Assembly (NCBI GenBank): GCA_007922305.1
Contig: ML677364.1
Coordinates: forward strand, 17,444,260 to 17,508,259
Source of the DNA: Dermatemys mawii
Taxonomy: Eukaryota; Chordata; Testudines; Dermatemydidae
Direction: 5' to 3'
DNA length: 64,000 nt
Each line of letters begins with the position of its first letter. Position 1 is the stretch's first letter. The translations under genes were made by a program, and so were the position numbers. Under the pieces are notes generated by a model. The model was not told where the DNA came from. It made no database searches and saw only the letters and a list, made by a program, of their open reading frames with translations. Below, piece after piece: positions 39,590 through 56,950 of the stretch.

Positions 39590-42418
39590 TTGTTCTTCTT
39601 CAAGTGCTTGCTCATGTCCATTCCACATTAGGTCTCCGAATGCCGCATGCACAATCGCCAAGGATTTTTCCCTCAGTGGTATCTGTCGGCCCGGCTCAAG
39701 CGCCTTAGGTGCCATGCGCTTATGTGCCAGTATAAGGGGCCTGGCCCGTTCCTTGCCCCGTGCTGGTCACTGAAACAACTTCTCTTGCCTTGGCAAGGCA
39801 TTCGTTGGTGGTTCTGTTATTCCGTCCTTTCACAAGTTTAGTTACCTTCAGTGTCTCTCTTTCAGTAGTAGTGTTATATACTTAGATCCCCACTTGTTTG
39901 GAAGGATATCCTCTGCCCTTGGGGCACGACATGCTCTGGTATCTGGATTTCAAACCCTGCACCTTCTGCAGCACGCCCATGCCGGTGAGCGACCCACAGT
40001 CCACGTGTCTGAAGTGTCTGGGGCAGGCTCACATATGAGAACGTTGCCAGATCTGCCAGATCAAGCCTCTGTATGAAAAGGGACAGGGAGGCTAAGCTAT
40101 GCACCATTCTGATAGAAGCTGCACTCAGGCCAAAGTCGGAGCCAAGCCGGTCGGACTCTGCTCTGAGTTCCTTCTCCAGAGGCCACTCCTCTGTGTCTGC
40201 AAGCAGCACCGTTGACTCCTCCCTCCTCACAAGTCCAGTGGAGCACCATCCTCCGACACCGGGTAAACATTGTGGCGCCAGTGGGATCACGGTGCTGTTC
40301 ACCCCAGAGACATTTGCAGCAATCAGGGACCTGATGGCTCTGCTGGTTCCACCGACCCTGACAAGGCAAGTTCTGGCACCGGTGAGGTCATCAAGCAGAA
40401 GGAAGCATGTTGCCCCTATCCAGCACTAGTACCAACCAGAAGGAAACCAACCTGCTGATGTTAGCGAAGACTTCCCTGCTCCAGCACTATTCCCTGGACC
40501 CTCGGCTCTGGCTGAAGGAAGCGAAGGTAGCATCCCCCCATGGTCCCCTTGAGCCAACTTGTCCTCAGAGTCAGAGGTGGAGTCCTGCACTCAACCAAAG
40601 GGCCAATACTAGTACCTGACCTACGGTCCATCAGATCCCGGTGCAGGTGCTCCTCCAGGTGTCTGGTCCGGTGGGTAGTGACCAATGACAGTCCAATGAC
40701 CTTTTTGGAATCTGTTGGATCCTCTCCCCCCACCCCCTTGGGTATCGGGACTGCCTTCCAGTAGTTTGTACTCGGTGGCGTCTGAAAGTAGGGCCCTTCT
40801 GCCCTACCATCTGGCACCCAACCCAGGCCTCACTACCGAGCCTGGTACCAATACACAGGACCTGGGGCTGCATGATGTGGTCGGTACAGAAGAAGAGGAA
40901 GAAGGACCCCTGCTGATGCAGGCCTCCTCCTCCTCCCCATCCCCAGATGAAGCTGTGTTGGAGCCAAGCAGCTCAGCACTGCAGGATGATTTTAGAGCTT
41001 ACCAGGAGCTATTGGAAAGGCTGGCTTCTAAGCTAGGGCTGGAAGTGGAGGTACTTAGAGTCCTCACACAACCTGATCAACATCTGGGCTTCAGCAACCC
41101 CATCAAAGGTGGCCCTACCCCTCAACGAGGCCGTTAGGGGTCCAGTCAGGTCCCTATGGCAGACCCCATCCTCTCTCCTCCCCCACTTTAAAAATAGTAG
41201 AGAAAGAGTGCAATGTTCCTGTCAAGTAGTATGAATACCTATATTCCCCCCGCTCCACCGGATCGCTTGTGGTCACAGTGGCCAATGAAAGAGAAAGGAA
41301 GGGGCTGCAAGGGGTGATCCTCTCCTCCCCTGCTCCCCCCAAGCTGAAGGACTCAAAGAATCTGGCCACAGGCTGCCCTTGACACAGCTGACATGGCTGA
41401 TAGAACAAAGGCATCAGCCGTGGTCATGCGAAGGTGCTCTTGGCTCCAGTCCTCATTTTGGACTCATCTGGCCTTGACCACTGCAACATTCAGATAGTCC
41501 ATTCAAAATGGTACGGCTAAGATTTTCCTGGCTTTTTGTTCTGACCACAGCACCCCTCTCTTGAATCCCTCCTCTGCTCTACCACCCGAGCTTCATCAGT
41601 CCATTCAGGACCTTCTGTTTGAGGGATCTTTTCTCTTCTGTGAACAGACGGAAGCATAATTCGATGGCCTAGACTATTCTAGACCCACCGTCATGTCCCT
41701 GGGCTTCTGTGCCCTGGCATCTTAGGGAAAGCACTCAAGACCTCTGCACCTGGTCTGCTTCTCGGCTCTGCCGCTTCGCCAAGACCTGTTTAAGAAACGG
41801 GGCGGAGGTTATGAGCACATGCAAACTGCCATCTTCCACCTCAGTCTCGTTACCAGCCTCACACAGATATCCAAAAGGCTCCAATTTTTTTTGAAGGGGC
41901 ATTACCCCCACCCCCTGCCGTTTTCAGACGACTCTCCTATTTCAGCCTGGTGTGGTCTCTCATCACATCAGATCATTGAGTGCTGAGAACAGTGGAAAAA
42001 GATTGCAGGTCCCCTCCCCAGTCTTCCTAGACAGGCTCTTCCCAGTCAGTTCCCAGGCACCCCGAGTCATCAAATCACTCATTTTGACAACACATACGAG
42101 GTCAATATTGCATTCCCCCCTGCACTAGATCCAGCTACCCCCATTTTCCAACCACCTGTCTTATTTCCTGGATGCTTGGACCCAGATCACCTAAGACCAC
42201 TGTGTTTTCAGCACAGTAGAATTGGGTTACACCATCCAGTTTCTTTGCACCCCACCTTTCCCTCTTCAGAGACCCTTCCCATGAGCTCCTGTTGGAGCAA
42301 GAAGTCCAGTCCCTCTTTCAGGTGGGAGCTGTGAAGGAGGTTCCCTTTCACTTAAGAGGAAAGGGGTTCTGTTCCTGCTACTTCCTAACTCTGAAAGCCA
42401 AAGCAAGTCTAAAGACTA
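39590..42418 (+). pseudogene. Decayed DIRS-type retrotransposon (gag and start of pol)
   Basis: The left end (TTCTTCAAGTGCTTGCTCATG) matches the terminal region I recall for turtle DIRS elements. The frame 40715-41137 encodes a gag-like protein with a Ser/Pro/acidic stretch (SSSSPSPDEAVLEPSSSALQ) and DDFRAYQELLERLASKLGL, the pattern shared with LAP2-alpha C-terminal regions that derive from DIRS gag. Near 42292 a fragment EEVPFHLRGKGFCSCYFLTL resembles the start of a DIRS reverse transcriptase. Stops and frameshifts break the rest. The tyrosine recombinase and right end are missing. It is interrupted by an L2-like segment at 41455-41576. Confidence 0.7.
41455..41576 (+). repeat. L2-like LINE segment, copy 1, inside the DIRS remnant
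   Basis: These 122 bases differ at only 8 positions from 42419-42540. They start ATTTTGGACTCATCTGG and end GAATCCCTCCTCTG in both places. DIRS-like text continues on both sides. The sequence resembles the end of an L2/RTE-type reverse transcriptase frame, heavily decayed. Confidence 0.75.
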
Positions 42419-42775
42419 ATTTTGGACTCATTTGGCCTTGGCCACTGCAGCATTCAGATAGTCCATTCAAAATGCTACTGCTAAGATCTTCCTGACTTTT
42501 TGTTCTGACCACAGCATCCCTCTCTTGAATCCCTCCTCTGGCTCCTTTTTCACATCTCCAACTCACATAAGCTTCTTGTCTCTACCTTTGCAACATAAGC
42601 CCATCCTGCCTAGCTGATTGATGCCCGCCCCCCCATCCATTGCTCTGGCAGTATTCCCGGCCTTTACCACCCACCAGTCAACCTTCCCCAAAAGCACCTT
42701 CATGCTCTCCACATTGCCCTTTATGCATGGGAGAACAGCTCCCTGACTCTCTCCACAGAGCCGTCCTTAGACTAT
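42419..42775 (+). repeat. L2-like LINE segment, copy 2, longer
   Basis: Starts with the same 122 bases as copy 1 and continues through CACATCTCCAACTCACATAAGC to about 42775. The + strand text recalls the HxxPxLxSLxWLP region of L2-class reverse transcriptases with stops. It abuts the broken right edge of the DIRS remnant. Confidence 0.6.
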
Positions 42776-43091
42776 GTTATTGCCTGCCCAGCAGAAGGTA
42801 AGGATGTTACAACTGTCCCTCTTCTCCTTCTTCTTCCTGCTCCCTTACTTTAATTTCTCCACTCTTGCCATTCTTCTCCGCCCATTAAAAACACAAAAAC
42901 CTGTCACTAACAAAGCAGTGCTAGTTCTTCATCGAATGCATTTGCCTGTAGGTTTTAGTGTGGGAAGGAGGGCAGGGAGAGATCCAAGGTGCCCCTGGTG
43001 TGTGCAATGTACTTAACCTACAGAAGAAACAACTGTGTGTGACATCCTCTAGTGTCCCGGAGCTCTGCCCTTCATGTGCTTGTGTGTCTTA

Positions 43092-43365
43092 GGGCTTGTC
43101 TACAGTAGGGGGAGGGATCGACCAAAGATATGCAACTTCAGCTACATGAGTAACGTAGCTGAAGTCGGCATATCTTTGGCCAACTTACCTGCCGTCCTCA
43201 TGGCGGTGCGCTCCCCCATCATCTCCAGCTTGCGCCTCTTGGCAAGCAGGAGTTCTGGAGTTGACGGGAGTGCTGTTGGCGATCGATTTATCACGTCTTA
43301 ACAAGAAGCGATAAATCGATCGCCAAAAGATTGATTGCTATCTGGCAGGTAGTGAAGACATACCC
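43092..43365. mobile_element. PIF/Harbinger-type MITE (274 bp) with TTA target
   Basis: Ends GGGCTTGTCTACAGTA and TAGTGAAGACATACCC are inverted repeats flanked by TTA at 43089-43091 and 43366-43368. Inside are two hairpins: GCAACTTCAGCTACATGAG... against CGTAGCTGAAGTCGGC, and GGCGATCGATTTATC against GATAAATCGATCGCC (perfect). Confidence 0.88.
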
Positions 43366-43368
43366 TTA

Positions 43369-43490
43369 GATTGTAAAACTTCTGGGCAGGGATTGCCTCT
43401 TACCTATGTGTACAGTGCCCAGTACCATGGGGCTCCAGTCCCAATTAGGCTTTTGAGTGCTACCACAATATAAATGTGTACTACTATTAC
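43369..43490 (+). repeat. LINE/SINE 3' tail-like repeat
   Basis: GATTGTAAAACTTCTGGGCAGGGATTGCC and GTGTACAGTGCCCAGTACCATGGGG, then a tri-nucleotide (ACT)n tail, match a widespread amniote MIR/L2-type 3' tail. It begins immediately after the Harbinger-type MITE. Confidence 0.6.
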
Positions 43491-44376
43491 TACTACTACC
43501 AGCATCTAATTAGATTGACTGTTAGAGAATTTTACTTACTGTGGGTAAATTATCTAATTTCCTTAGTAAGGGGCCAGATCCTTGTGTTTGACTGAAATAA
43601 GACATGGAACATAAAATCGTCTCTCCTCTCTGGGGATTGTTAAAACCATTAATGTCAATGAAATATAAAAATGAAAACATACTGATTCTCAAGTTTTGTT
43701 CTGAAGAGGCCTCAGATGAGTCTAGCTCTTACCTCCGTCTCTGCTCTTGGCTGTTTCAGACACTGAGAGCATACAGGGATTTCCAGAAGCAAACACATCC
43801 AACTTCATGGATATTTTTTAATATTTGTAAAACAATTCTATTTTTTTATTCCTTATATTTTAAAGATTTGAAATGTTCCATGCTGAGACCCCCTCTCTCC
43901 TGCCATTACTCTCCTGCATCTGTCTTTCTGGGAGACATGTTTCTGGGTGATAATGGGTTATGGGCACAGCGTTGGTAAAATAAAAACCTGACTCGCTGCT
44001 TTGTTCACATTCGTGTGTGTCAGCACAGGATCGGTCTGCCCCTTTAACACAGAACTTCGTCATTCTGCATTCGTCTTTTCAATAAATAGCCTCTGTCCTT
44101 TAAGAATTGCCAACTCGGGGCTGGCGGGGGGTGGGGGGCGGAGTTGCTGTAACTCTTTGTGAATCCAGGGTAACCTGCAGAAACCAAATTGCTGCTGAGT
44201 ACTCCTGTGAAAAGGGAGCCAGAAGCAGCATGTGTTTGTTCTAATGGTAGATGCTTGGTGCCCTCTGGTGTCAGCCACTATTTTTTATAGGCTGTTAGCA
44301 CGGTTTTAGAAGCAGATTTTGGTGCCCTTGACATGCTGTTGTTTTTTAACTCCTAAATGCTTCTTTTTTGTTCTAG

Positions 44377-48923
<4,547 letters not shown>

Positions 48924-49213
48924 TGAAAACATTGGCTTTGTACTCATTGCAATGACTTGTATGTAAAAACTGGAATTATTTGCATGGGGCTGCATAATAT
49001 CTGTAACCATCACAGTTTAAAGTGGAGTCAGAACCCAAGATTATGCAGCAGAGCATTTGCTAGTAGCACCTACATTAGGATTGGGATTTTAATTGAGCCA
49101 ACCTTTACCTTTCATTGTGACATGGGTTTTCTTACGTTTAATGAAACAGATGGTGCCATCTAGATGCACATATGTACCTTTAGAACAGGGCTAGTCCTAC
49201 TGAAGTTCTAATC

Positions 49214-49410
49214 CAGGCCTGCACAACTCGGAAAGCAGCGAGGGCCATATTACTGCAAAAAAACCAGCTGCGGGCCGAAAAGCCCCGCCCCCATCCGCTT
49301 CTCCCCACCCCACTGCTTGGCTTGCCCCACCCCTACTTACTCCCCGCGGGCCGCACAGTGAGCCCATGCGGGCTGCATGTGGCCCCTGGGCCGCATGTTG
49401 TGCAGGCCTG
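49214..49410. mobile_element. hAT MITE (197 bp) with exact 8-bp target duplication
   Basis: Ends CAGGCCTGCACAACTCGG and GCATGTTGTGCAGGCCTG are inverted repeats. Flanks 49206-49213 and 49411-49418 are both TTCTAATC. The interior is CpG-rich (CCCCGCGGGCCGC). The intact duplication suggests a fairly recent insertion. Confidence 0.94.
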
Positions 49411-49584
49411 TTCTAATCCCATGTCCAAGGCCTATTTCTGGAATTCTGATAAGCAGAGTAGATCTTTGAAAACAAAATTTTAAGTGGACTTTTGCATATA
49501 CCACTGGTTGGGAAACATTCATAATTTATCCAGACCCCACCCCACCCCCAGACTTAAGAGAGCTGGCACTGTCTCCTCTTTCCA

Positions 49585-52020
49585 TTACATAAGGTGGCCA
49601 TACTGGATCAGACCACTGGTCCATCTAGCCCCCAGTATCCTGTCTTCTGATAGTGGCCAATGCAAGGTGCCCCAGAGGGAATGAACAGAACAGGTAATCA
49701 TCAAGTGATCCATCCCCTGTTGCTCATTCCCAGCTTCTGACAGAGACTAGGGACATCATCCCTGCCAATCCTGGCTAATAGCCATTGATGGACCTATCCT
49801 CCAGGAACTTACCTTGTTCTTTTTTGAACCCTGTTGTAGTCTTGGTCTTCACAACATCCTCTGGCAAAGAGTTCCACAGGTTGACTGTGAAGGAATACTT
49901 CCATTTGTTTGTTTGATTTAAATCTGCTACTTATTAATTTAGTGACCCTTAGTTTTTACTATGAGGATTAAATAACACTTCCATATTTACATTCTCCACA
50001 TCAGTCATGATTTTATGGACCTCTATCATATCCCCCCTTAGTCATCTCTTCTCCAAGATGAAAAGTTCCAGTCTTATTAATCTCTCATATGGGAGCTGTT
50101 CCATGTCCCTAATAATTTTTGTTGCTCTTTTCTGTGTATTTTTTTCCAGTTCCAATATATCATTTTTAAGATGGGGCAACCCAATCTGCATGCAGTATTC
50201 AAGATGTGGGCATACCATGGATTCATATAGAGGCAACATAATATTTTCTGTCTTCTTATCTGTCCCTTTCTTTATTATTCCCAACATTCTGTTTGCTTTT
50301 TTGATTGCCGCTGCACATTGCTTAGATGTTTGCAAGAGAACTATCCACAATGACTCCAAGCTCTCTTTCTTGTGTGGCAACAGCTAATGTAGACCCCGTC
50401 GTTTTATATGTATAGTTAGGATTATGTTTTCCAGTGTGCATTACTTTGCATTTATCAACATAGAATTTCATCTGCCATTTTGTTGCTCAGTCACCCAGTT
50501 TTGAGAGATCTTCATAGTCTGCAGTGGACTTAACTATCTTGAATAGTTTTGAATCATCAGCAAATTTTGCCACCTCACAGTTTACCCCTTTTTCCAGATC
50601 ATTTATGACTATGTTGAACAGTACTGGTTCCAGTACAGACCCGTAGGAGACACCACTATTTACCTCTCTCCATTCTGAAACTGACCATTTATTCCTATCC
50701 TTTGTTTTCTTTCTATTAACCAGTTACTGATCCAGGAGAGGACCTTCCCTTTTATCCCATAACAGCTTACTTTGCTTAAGAGCCATTGTTGAGGGGCCTT
50801 GTCAAAGGCTTCCTGAAAATCTAAGTGCACTGGATCATCCTTGTTCACCTGCTTGTTGACCTCCCCCGCAAACCCGGGCAAGAATTCTAGTAGATTGGTT
50901 AGGCATGATTTCCCTTTACTGAAACCATGTTGACTCTTCCTCAACAAATTGTATTAATCTATGTGTGACAATTCTTTTCTTTACTATAGTTTTAACCAGT
51001 TTGCCCAATACTGAAGTTAGGCTTATTGGCCTGTAATTGTCAAGCTCACCAATGGCGCCTTTAATTAAAATTGGCATCACATCAGTTATCGTACAATCAT
51101 CTGGTACAGAAGCTGATTTACGTAACTCTTGGGTGAATACCATCTGGCCCTGGTGACATATTACTCTTATCAGTTTGTTCCAAAACTTCTCTAATGACAG
51201 CTCAATCTGGGACAGTTCCTCAGAGTTGTCCCCGTGAGAAGAATGGCTCAGGTTTGGAAATCTCCCTCACATCTTCAGTTGTGAAGACCGATGCAAAAAA
51301 TTAATTTAGTTTCTCCGGAGTGGCCTTATCCTCTTTGAGTGCTCCTTTAGCATCTTGATTATCCAGTGGCCCCATTGGCTGTTTAGCAGGCTTCCTGCTT
51401 CTGATGTACTTAAACATTTTTTTGCTGTTACTCTTTGAGTCTTTAGCTAGTGATTCAAATTCTTTTTTGGCTTCCTAAATATATTTTTACATTTCATTTG
51501 CCAGAGTTTATGCTCTGTTCTATTTTCCACGATAGGATTTAACTCTACTTTTTAAAGGATACCTTTTTGCCTCTAACTGCTTCTTTTACTTTGTTGTTTA
51601 GCCATGATGGCACTTTTTTGGTCCTGTTTTTTTAATTTGGGGGTATACATTTAATTTGAGCCTCTATTATGGTGCCTTCAAAAAGTTTCGTTGCAGAGAT
51701 TTCACATTTTGCGCTGTACTTTTTAATTTCTGTTTAACTAACTTGCTCAGTTTTCTGTAGTTCCCCTTTCTGAAAATGCTACCATAGTAGGCTGCTGGGG
51801 TGTGTCCCCCTTCACCCTGCCAGGAATGTTAAATTTTATTAGGTTATGGTCACTATTACTAAGCAGTTCAGCTATATTCACCCTCTTGGACCAGATCCTG
51901 TGTTCCAGATAGGATTAAATCAAGAATTGCCTCTCCTCTTGTGGTTCCAGGACTAGCTGCTCCAAGAAGCAGTCATTTAAGGTGTCATGAAACTTTGTCT
52001 CATGATGGCCAGAGTCAACT
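49585..52020 (-). mobile_element. CR1 LINE, 2.4 kb, reverse to CYFIP1
   Basis: The 3' end is at the left (GGCCATACTGGATCAGACC, CCATCTAGCCCCCAGTATCC). Going right, the minus strand encodes reverse-transcriptase blocks in order from C- to N-terminus: LPLYESMVCPHLEYC at 50042-50380, VHLDFQEAFDKAP and HGFSKGKSCLTNLLEF at 50660-50947, and LDNYRPISLTSVLGKLV at 50916-51143. Stops and frame changes break it, so it is inactive. The 5' endonuclease part is truncated near 52020. Confidence 0.93.
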
Positions 52021-52106
52021 AGACTGGTTCATGAGGTGCTGAATTGGCAGAAGACTACTGGGTTGAGGCAGTTGCTCTTATTGGTTTTATCAAAGGCTGG
52101 TTCTGA

Positions 52107-52319
<213 letters not shown>

Positions 52320-52895
52320 GTGTGGAGAGACATCCTTGCTTTTCACTTTAGTGGCAGTACTTTTGCACCTAGTTAAGCTATACGCTTAAGAGGAGAAAAA
52401 CCCTTGTAAGGAATATACCCTAATCTGTATTTCAGTATTTCCTGTGCCTTTTGAATTGTGGTGCTTTGTCATTTTCAGTCTCTAAGCACAATAATTGTAT
52501 ACAGTCCATACTTATTTTTCTAGACTAAAATTTTATATACTTTGATAAAAAGCCTGCAATGTAAAAAAAGGCTTATTGACTTACAAACCTCTCTGCATCC
52601 CTCACCTGATGTGATCATTTTAGACTGGATTGGTTCAAACTGTTTTCCCCTCATCTGTCAAAATATTAGGGTGGTTAAAAAAAACTTTTCTGTAGAAACA
52701 TTTTTTAAAAAATTGATTGTAATTGTTTATGTATTAGAAAAGCATTAATTGCTTGCTTAGTCTTTATAAAAAGAAGGTTCCTGCTGTTGCTTTGTGAATA
52801 ATTTTTTTAATCAAAAGTTTGATTTTTTTCCCTTGGCAAAATTAAATTGCATTGTGTGACTAGTAATTATGGAAATAAAGGCTAATTAATTAAAA
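52320..52895 (+). other. CYFIP1: CYFIP1 3' UTR
   Basis: AT-rich sequence from the stop to just past AATAAA at 52874-52879, with several T-runs. The length of about 570 bases is an inference from the first canonical signal. Confidence 0.65.
52874..52879 (+). promoter_or_regulatory. Poly(A) signal, CYFIP1
   Basis: Canonical AATAAA in GGAAATAAAGG, 555 bases after the stop, the first one on this strand in a suitable place. Confidence 0.65.
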
Positions 52896-55784
52896 TTCTC
52901 ACTTTTTAAGCAGTGATTCTTTGGAAGTGGTTGATACTCAGAACTTTTAAAAGAATTAGTTTAATGCAGTAGCATAGTGGAGGGTCTGTTCACTCTTCCT
53001 TATGAAAACTTGTATCATACAGAACTTATTCTCCAGTTTGAGGTTATTAAATATGAAAAAGTCATCTTTCCAAGGTGATAAGTAATCCCTTTTGAAAGGG
53101 ATCCTTGCATACACTGAACTGTTGTAGTCTATATCACCACACTTACCTTTGATGATACTAATCATTACTATAGGGGCAAATATTTAAATTATGTGACCTT
53201 TGCCTCAGAAAAGTTTGTACAGTTGCCAAAAAAGTTGTACAATCTGAATTAAAGCAACATGATCAGACACACCTGGAAAGTGTTTTGTACCTGTTGCTGT
53301 CTGGTGAACAATACAGGACTTGACTGGTGGTATGTCTTTTTTACATTGTACAGTCTCCACAAATATTCTTCTAACAACATGTACGATGTTCCTAGAGTGG
53401 GCCTGAATGGCTAATGATCTGGGTCTTGGATAGAAGTTACATCTGCAAATGATATTGAAGCTGCTCTTTCTACCCAATATGCTGTAAGAAAATCTTCTGA
53501 GGATATAACCCTTTAAACCAATGATGGAAGATAGCAAAACAAAGGGACAAAGTCAAATTCTAGTGCATCCTCTCCCTGGACTGCCTGCACAGCATGACCT
53601 ATACCCCTACTCTCAACTCCTGACTTTTTTGAAAAGCTGGGAGCCAGTAGGAATGAGTCCAGAAATGTGTGGAAGTGATAGGCAGGGGAGTGAATCAAGT
53701 GGTTAAGACGACATTGAGACAGTCTTGAATAGCTGTAAGAGAATTTTTTCTTGGGAGGAACAGAAACTAGAATGAAAGAGAATAAGCGAATTTTTAGTAA
53801 TTCTCTGCAGAAGAGAGGATGGGAGCAGTTTAAGGGCTAGCTACCCACAAACTTGCATCAGAATAACTAAATTGGATTTAATTTAGTCCCCTTTTTTGGT
53901 GCATCTGTTTACATGAGTTGTTGCTTTAGAATATAAACGTCCCACTTCAATTTTGCTTAAACTTTTCTGATGGGACAGTGTGTGATGGCTGTAGTTTATC
54001 GTTAGGGAAACGGGAAGGAAGGAGGGAGGGAGGGAACTTCACTTCAGCAATTCCCTTATTTTGCATACCCTCTTTATGCAATAAAACCCTTATCTAGAGA
54101 CTAACTCACTCTTCCTTGGTTCTGTGCTTTGCGCCTCAAAATTCTACTGGAATTTCTAACATTCTTTTGCTCTTCACAGTACCATACCAACACCAATTCT
54201 GATCGCTCGAAGATGGAGAGGAGGCAATGTTCCATTTCTCCAGTACTTAAATTGGCAAGTTAAGTGATTTGCCTGAGATGCACTATAGTTCAGGTGGGCC
54301 CCTACTCAGAGAACAATTTTAATCCTGGTTACAGCTCTGACTTGCTCTGTGACACCTTAAGGAGGCCTTGACTTTCCTAAGAACTTCTTTTAATGTGTTA
54401 AAATCCTAGTGTGGACAAGGCAAAATGCAATTCCTACATGTTAGCTGGCAATGATAAGTCCTAGGAGGGACCTTCTAGTTTCCTTCAACCAACTGTGTTA
54501 AAACTGCAATGTGCCTTGTTCACACTAAGATTTTAATAGGTTTTTAAAATTTAAAAAAAACCCTCAGTGTAGCCATGAGTAAAAGGTCAAAAGTACCTTA
54601 AGCTCAGTCTTGAAAGTGTCCATTTTGAAGAGTCTAAGTCCCAATGAAACTCAGTGTAACAAGAGTTTGCATACACTATAGCACTGTAACTACACTGGTA
54701 AAGCTAAAACAGTACAACCCACTTATGGGTTGGCTAGGGCTGCTGGTGCTACAGTAATACAAATAATAAAAGTGCTTTTAGCTTATTTCCCTTCCTTTAC
54801 AGGAATAAGCTATACCAATATAAGGCACCTTTTGTACCGGTAAAACTGCATCCACACTAGGGTTTGTACTAATTTAACCATCCCGAACGAAACCAGGTTT
54901 GTGTTTGTGGACCAGGTCTTTTGACAATAAAATATAAGTTCTTTTACCCTCAACCTCTAAATGCCTTTCTCCATCTGCAAAATGAGACGTGGGAAAGTTC
55001 TTCAAGTGGATCTACATATTTCTACATCTGGGTATTACACTGCCCAGTGGTGCCTCATGATAGAACCATGTTCTTACCATTAGCAAACTCATGTCCCTTC
55101 CTGCAGCTCCCTTCAGCACCTCTGAACGTCCCGAGAGTGAGATTATATGTGGGTCACAGCACCTTCTACTACTACAGTTATTCCCAACTGCTATGACACA
55201 ATAAAATGAACCGCTCTGGTCCATTCAGATCCAGGCTTTTCTTCATTCTTAGTGTCTTGATATCTGTAGTTTATAGTTTACTGATAAGTAGAGAGAGTTG
55301 AATTAGCTGGTACCTCAGTTCTGGGTTATGGTGGAACTGAAGGAGCTGGGATTCAAGAGGTGTGCTTCATGCCTGGCTATCTTCCTGGTGTTAGATGATC
55401 ACATTAGGTACCTGAAGGGCTTGGACAAGGAACACACTCCTGCATGTTCCGTCTGTTGGATTTTCATGCCCAGACCTCTCCAGGAGAGGCAGAAGAGATT
55501 TTAAGAGCTTCTCCTTAATAAGGGACATGTGGCGCCAGGCACTCATCTGATCCAAGGCCTGACAGACCTGCTTTGGCTCCTGTGACTTCTTCCAGCAAGT
55601 CAAAGCACCTCAAAGGTTCCAGGAAACTGGAACTTTCTTGGGTCCTGCTTCAGGCAGTCAGAGTTTTGAAGGCACTGTTGGTGGAGAAAGGCCAAACCAC
55701 CTGTGTTTTAAATTAAAGCCATATTTACTCCAGCTGTGTCAGTTCCAAAAAAGGCAGCAAGGGAGAAGACCAGCACTGTTAAAG

Positions 55785-55910
55785 TGACAAGGTGAGTGAC
55801 CCAGTAACTTTTGTTGGACCATCTTCTATTGGTGAGAGAGAGAAGCTTTCAAGCTATATGAAGCTGTTCTTCAGGGTTAGGCTGTTAGATCATATGTGTC
55901 AGATTTGTTG
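55785..55910 (-). repeat. Interspersed repeat fragment, reverse copy
   Basis: ACAAGGTGAGTGACC, TTTTGTTGGACCATCTTC, GGTGAGAGAGAGAAGCTTTC and GAAGCTGTTCTTCAGGG are the reverse complement of the repeat at 11925, in a longer copy. Confidence 0.6.
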
Positions 55911-56529
55911 GATCATCCAACTGTCATGGGCTCTCTAGCTCAGCTCCAAAACCCAAGCCTGTTTCAGCTTCAACTTTGAGAACCAGTGGGTATTTCACTG
56001 GATCTTGCCCTATCCTGCTCTTTCAGCTCCAACCTCTGCTCTGGTCCTGGATCCCTCTTCAGATCTTATGTGGACCCTTACTTTGGTGGCAGATGTTCAC
56101 TGTTTGGCTTCTGAGCATTCTCCTGATCTGAGTAAGAAACAGAGGAACTTGAAGAAGAGAGAGGCTAATGTTTGTCTTCACCTGAAAAAGTAGAAGAGCA
56201 GGAGATTATTAGCCTCTGTCTAGACTGCCTCTTCCAAAGTCTCCTACAGTCTTCATGAAAAGCTTTCTCCCTGTTTTATTCTCTACCCTCCAGGACTATT
56301 GCTCTCATCTGTGTGGTCCATCGCAGAGCTGAGTTGGATCCATATTTAGAGGATAAAGGAGAAAGAGAACCGATTCCTCCTGGTTCATGCCTCCTTTTGC
56401 TCCTCCTCCTGTGGATTTGTTCCCAGATCCAAGTTGCTGGCGAGTGGCACTCTTGCGCTCTATGATGGGGTGCTGTTGCAGGAATTTTTAAGTTGTCATC
56501 CTTGTAGCTGGAGAGGGATGTTTCACCTG

Positions 56530-56950
56530 TAGTGAATCTGGCAGCTGAGAAATCCTTGGTCCTAGTTCCACTAGATCTATCTGCATCTCAGGCAGTGGTA
56601 CTCGATCTGAAGAAGATGAGGAGATTGTATGGTCTTGTTCAACAAGAGCTGAGAGAGACTACAAACCTGATTTTTCATCAAATGAGCATCTGGCTCTTTC
56701 CACTCCAAGAACACTCTACAGTTCCATGACCTGATGTATCACACAACATTCATATTGAATTCACCTTCAGTAGCCATGGAGCAGACCTCCCATCCACTGT
56801 TTGACATTCTTCGGGATACCTCCAAGAGCAGGATATCCTTACCAATTCTCGATGGCCTCCTGTGGCCTGCTAGGCTGCTAAAAGGCAGGAATTGACCAAT
56901 TTCCAAGATGACAAATTCTATCACATACAAACCTGAGTGGTTTTTATATT
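56530..56950 (+). pseudogene. Possible DIRS gag remnant
   Basis: A + strand frame opening at about 56776 reads MEQTSHPLFDILRDTSKSR and then SLPILDGLLWPA, similar to the HPVFDIL ... ALPV segment in DIRS/LAP2-alpha-like gag proteins. It is followed by stops. The upstream pyrimidine-rich text may belong to the same element. Identity is tentative. Confidence 0.35.

Noticed and set aside
40073..40429. 118-codon + strand ORF and its minus-strand partners
   Set aside because: Part of the decayed DIRS gag region; frames change and stop repeatedly.
50007..50387. 126-codon + strand ORF opposite the CR1 reverse transcriptase
   Set aside because: The minus-strand frame carries the CR1 motif, so the + ORF is a shadow.
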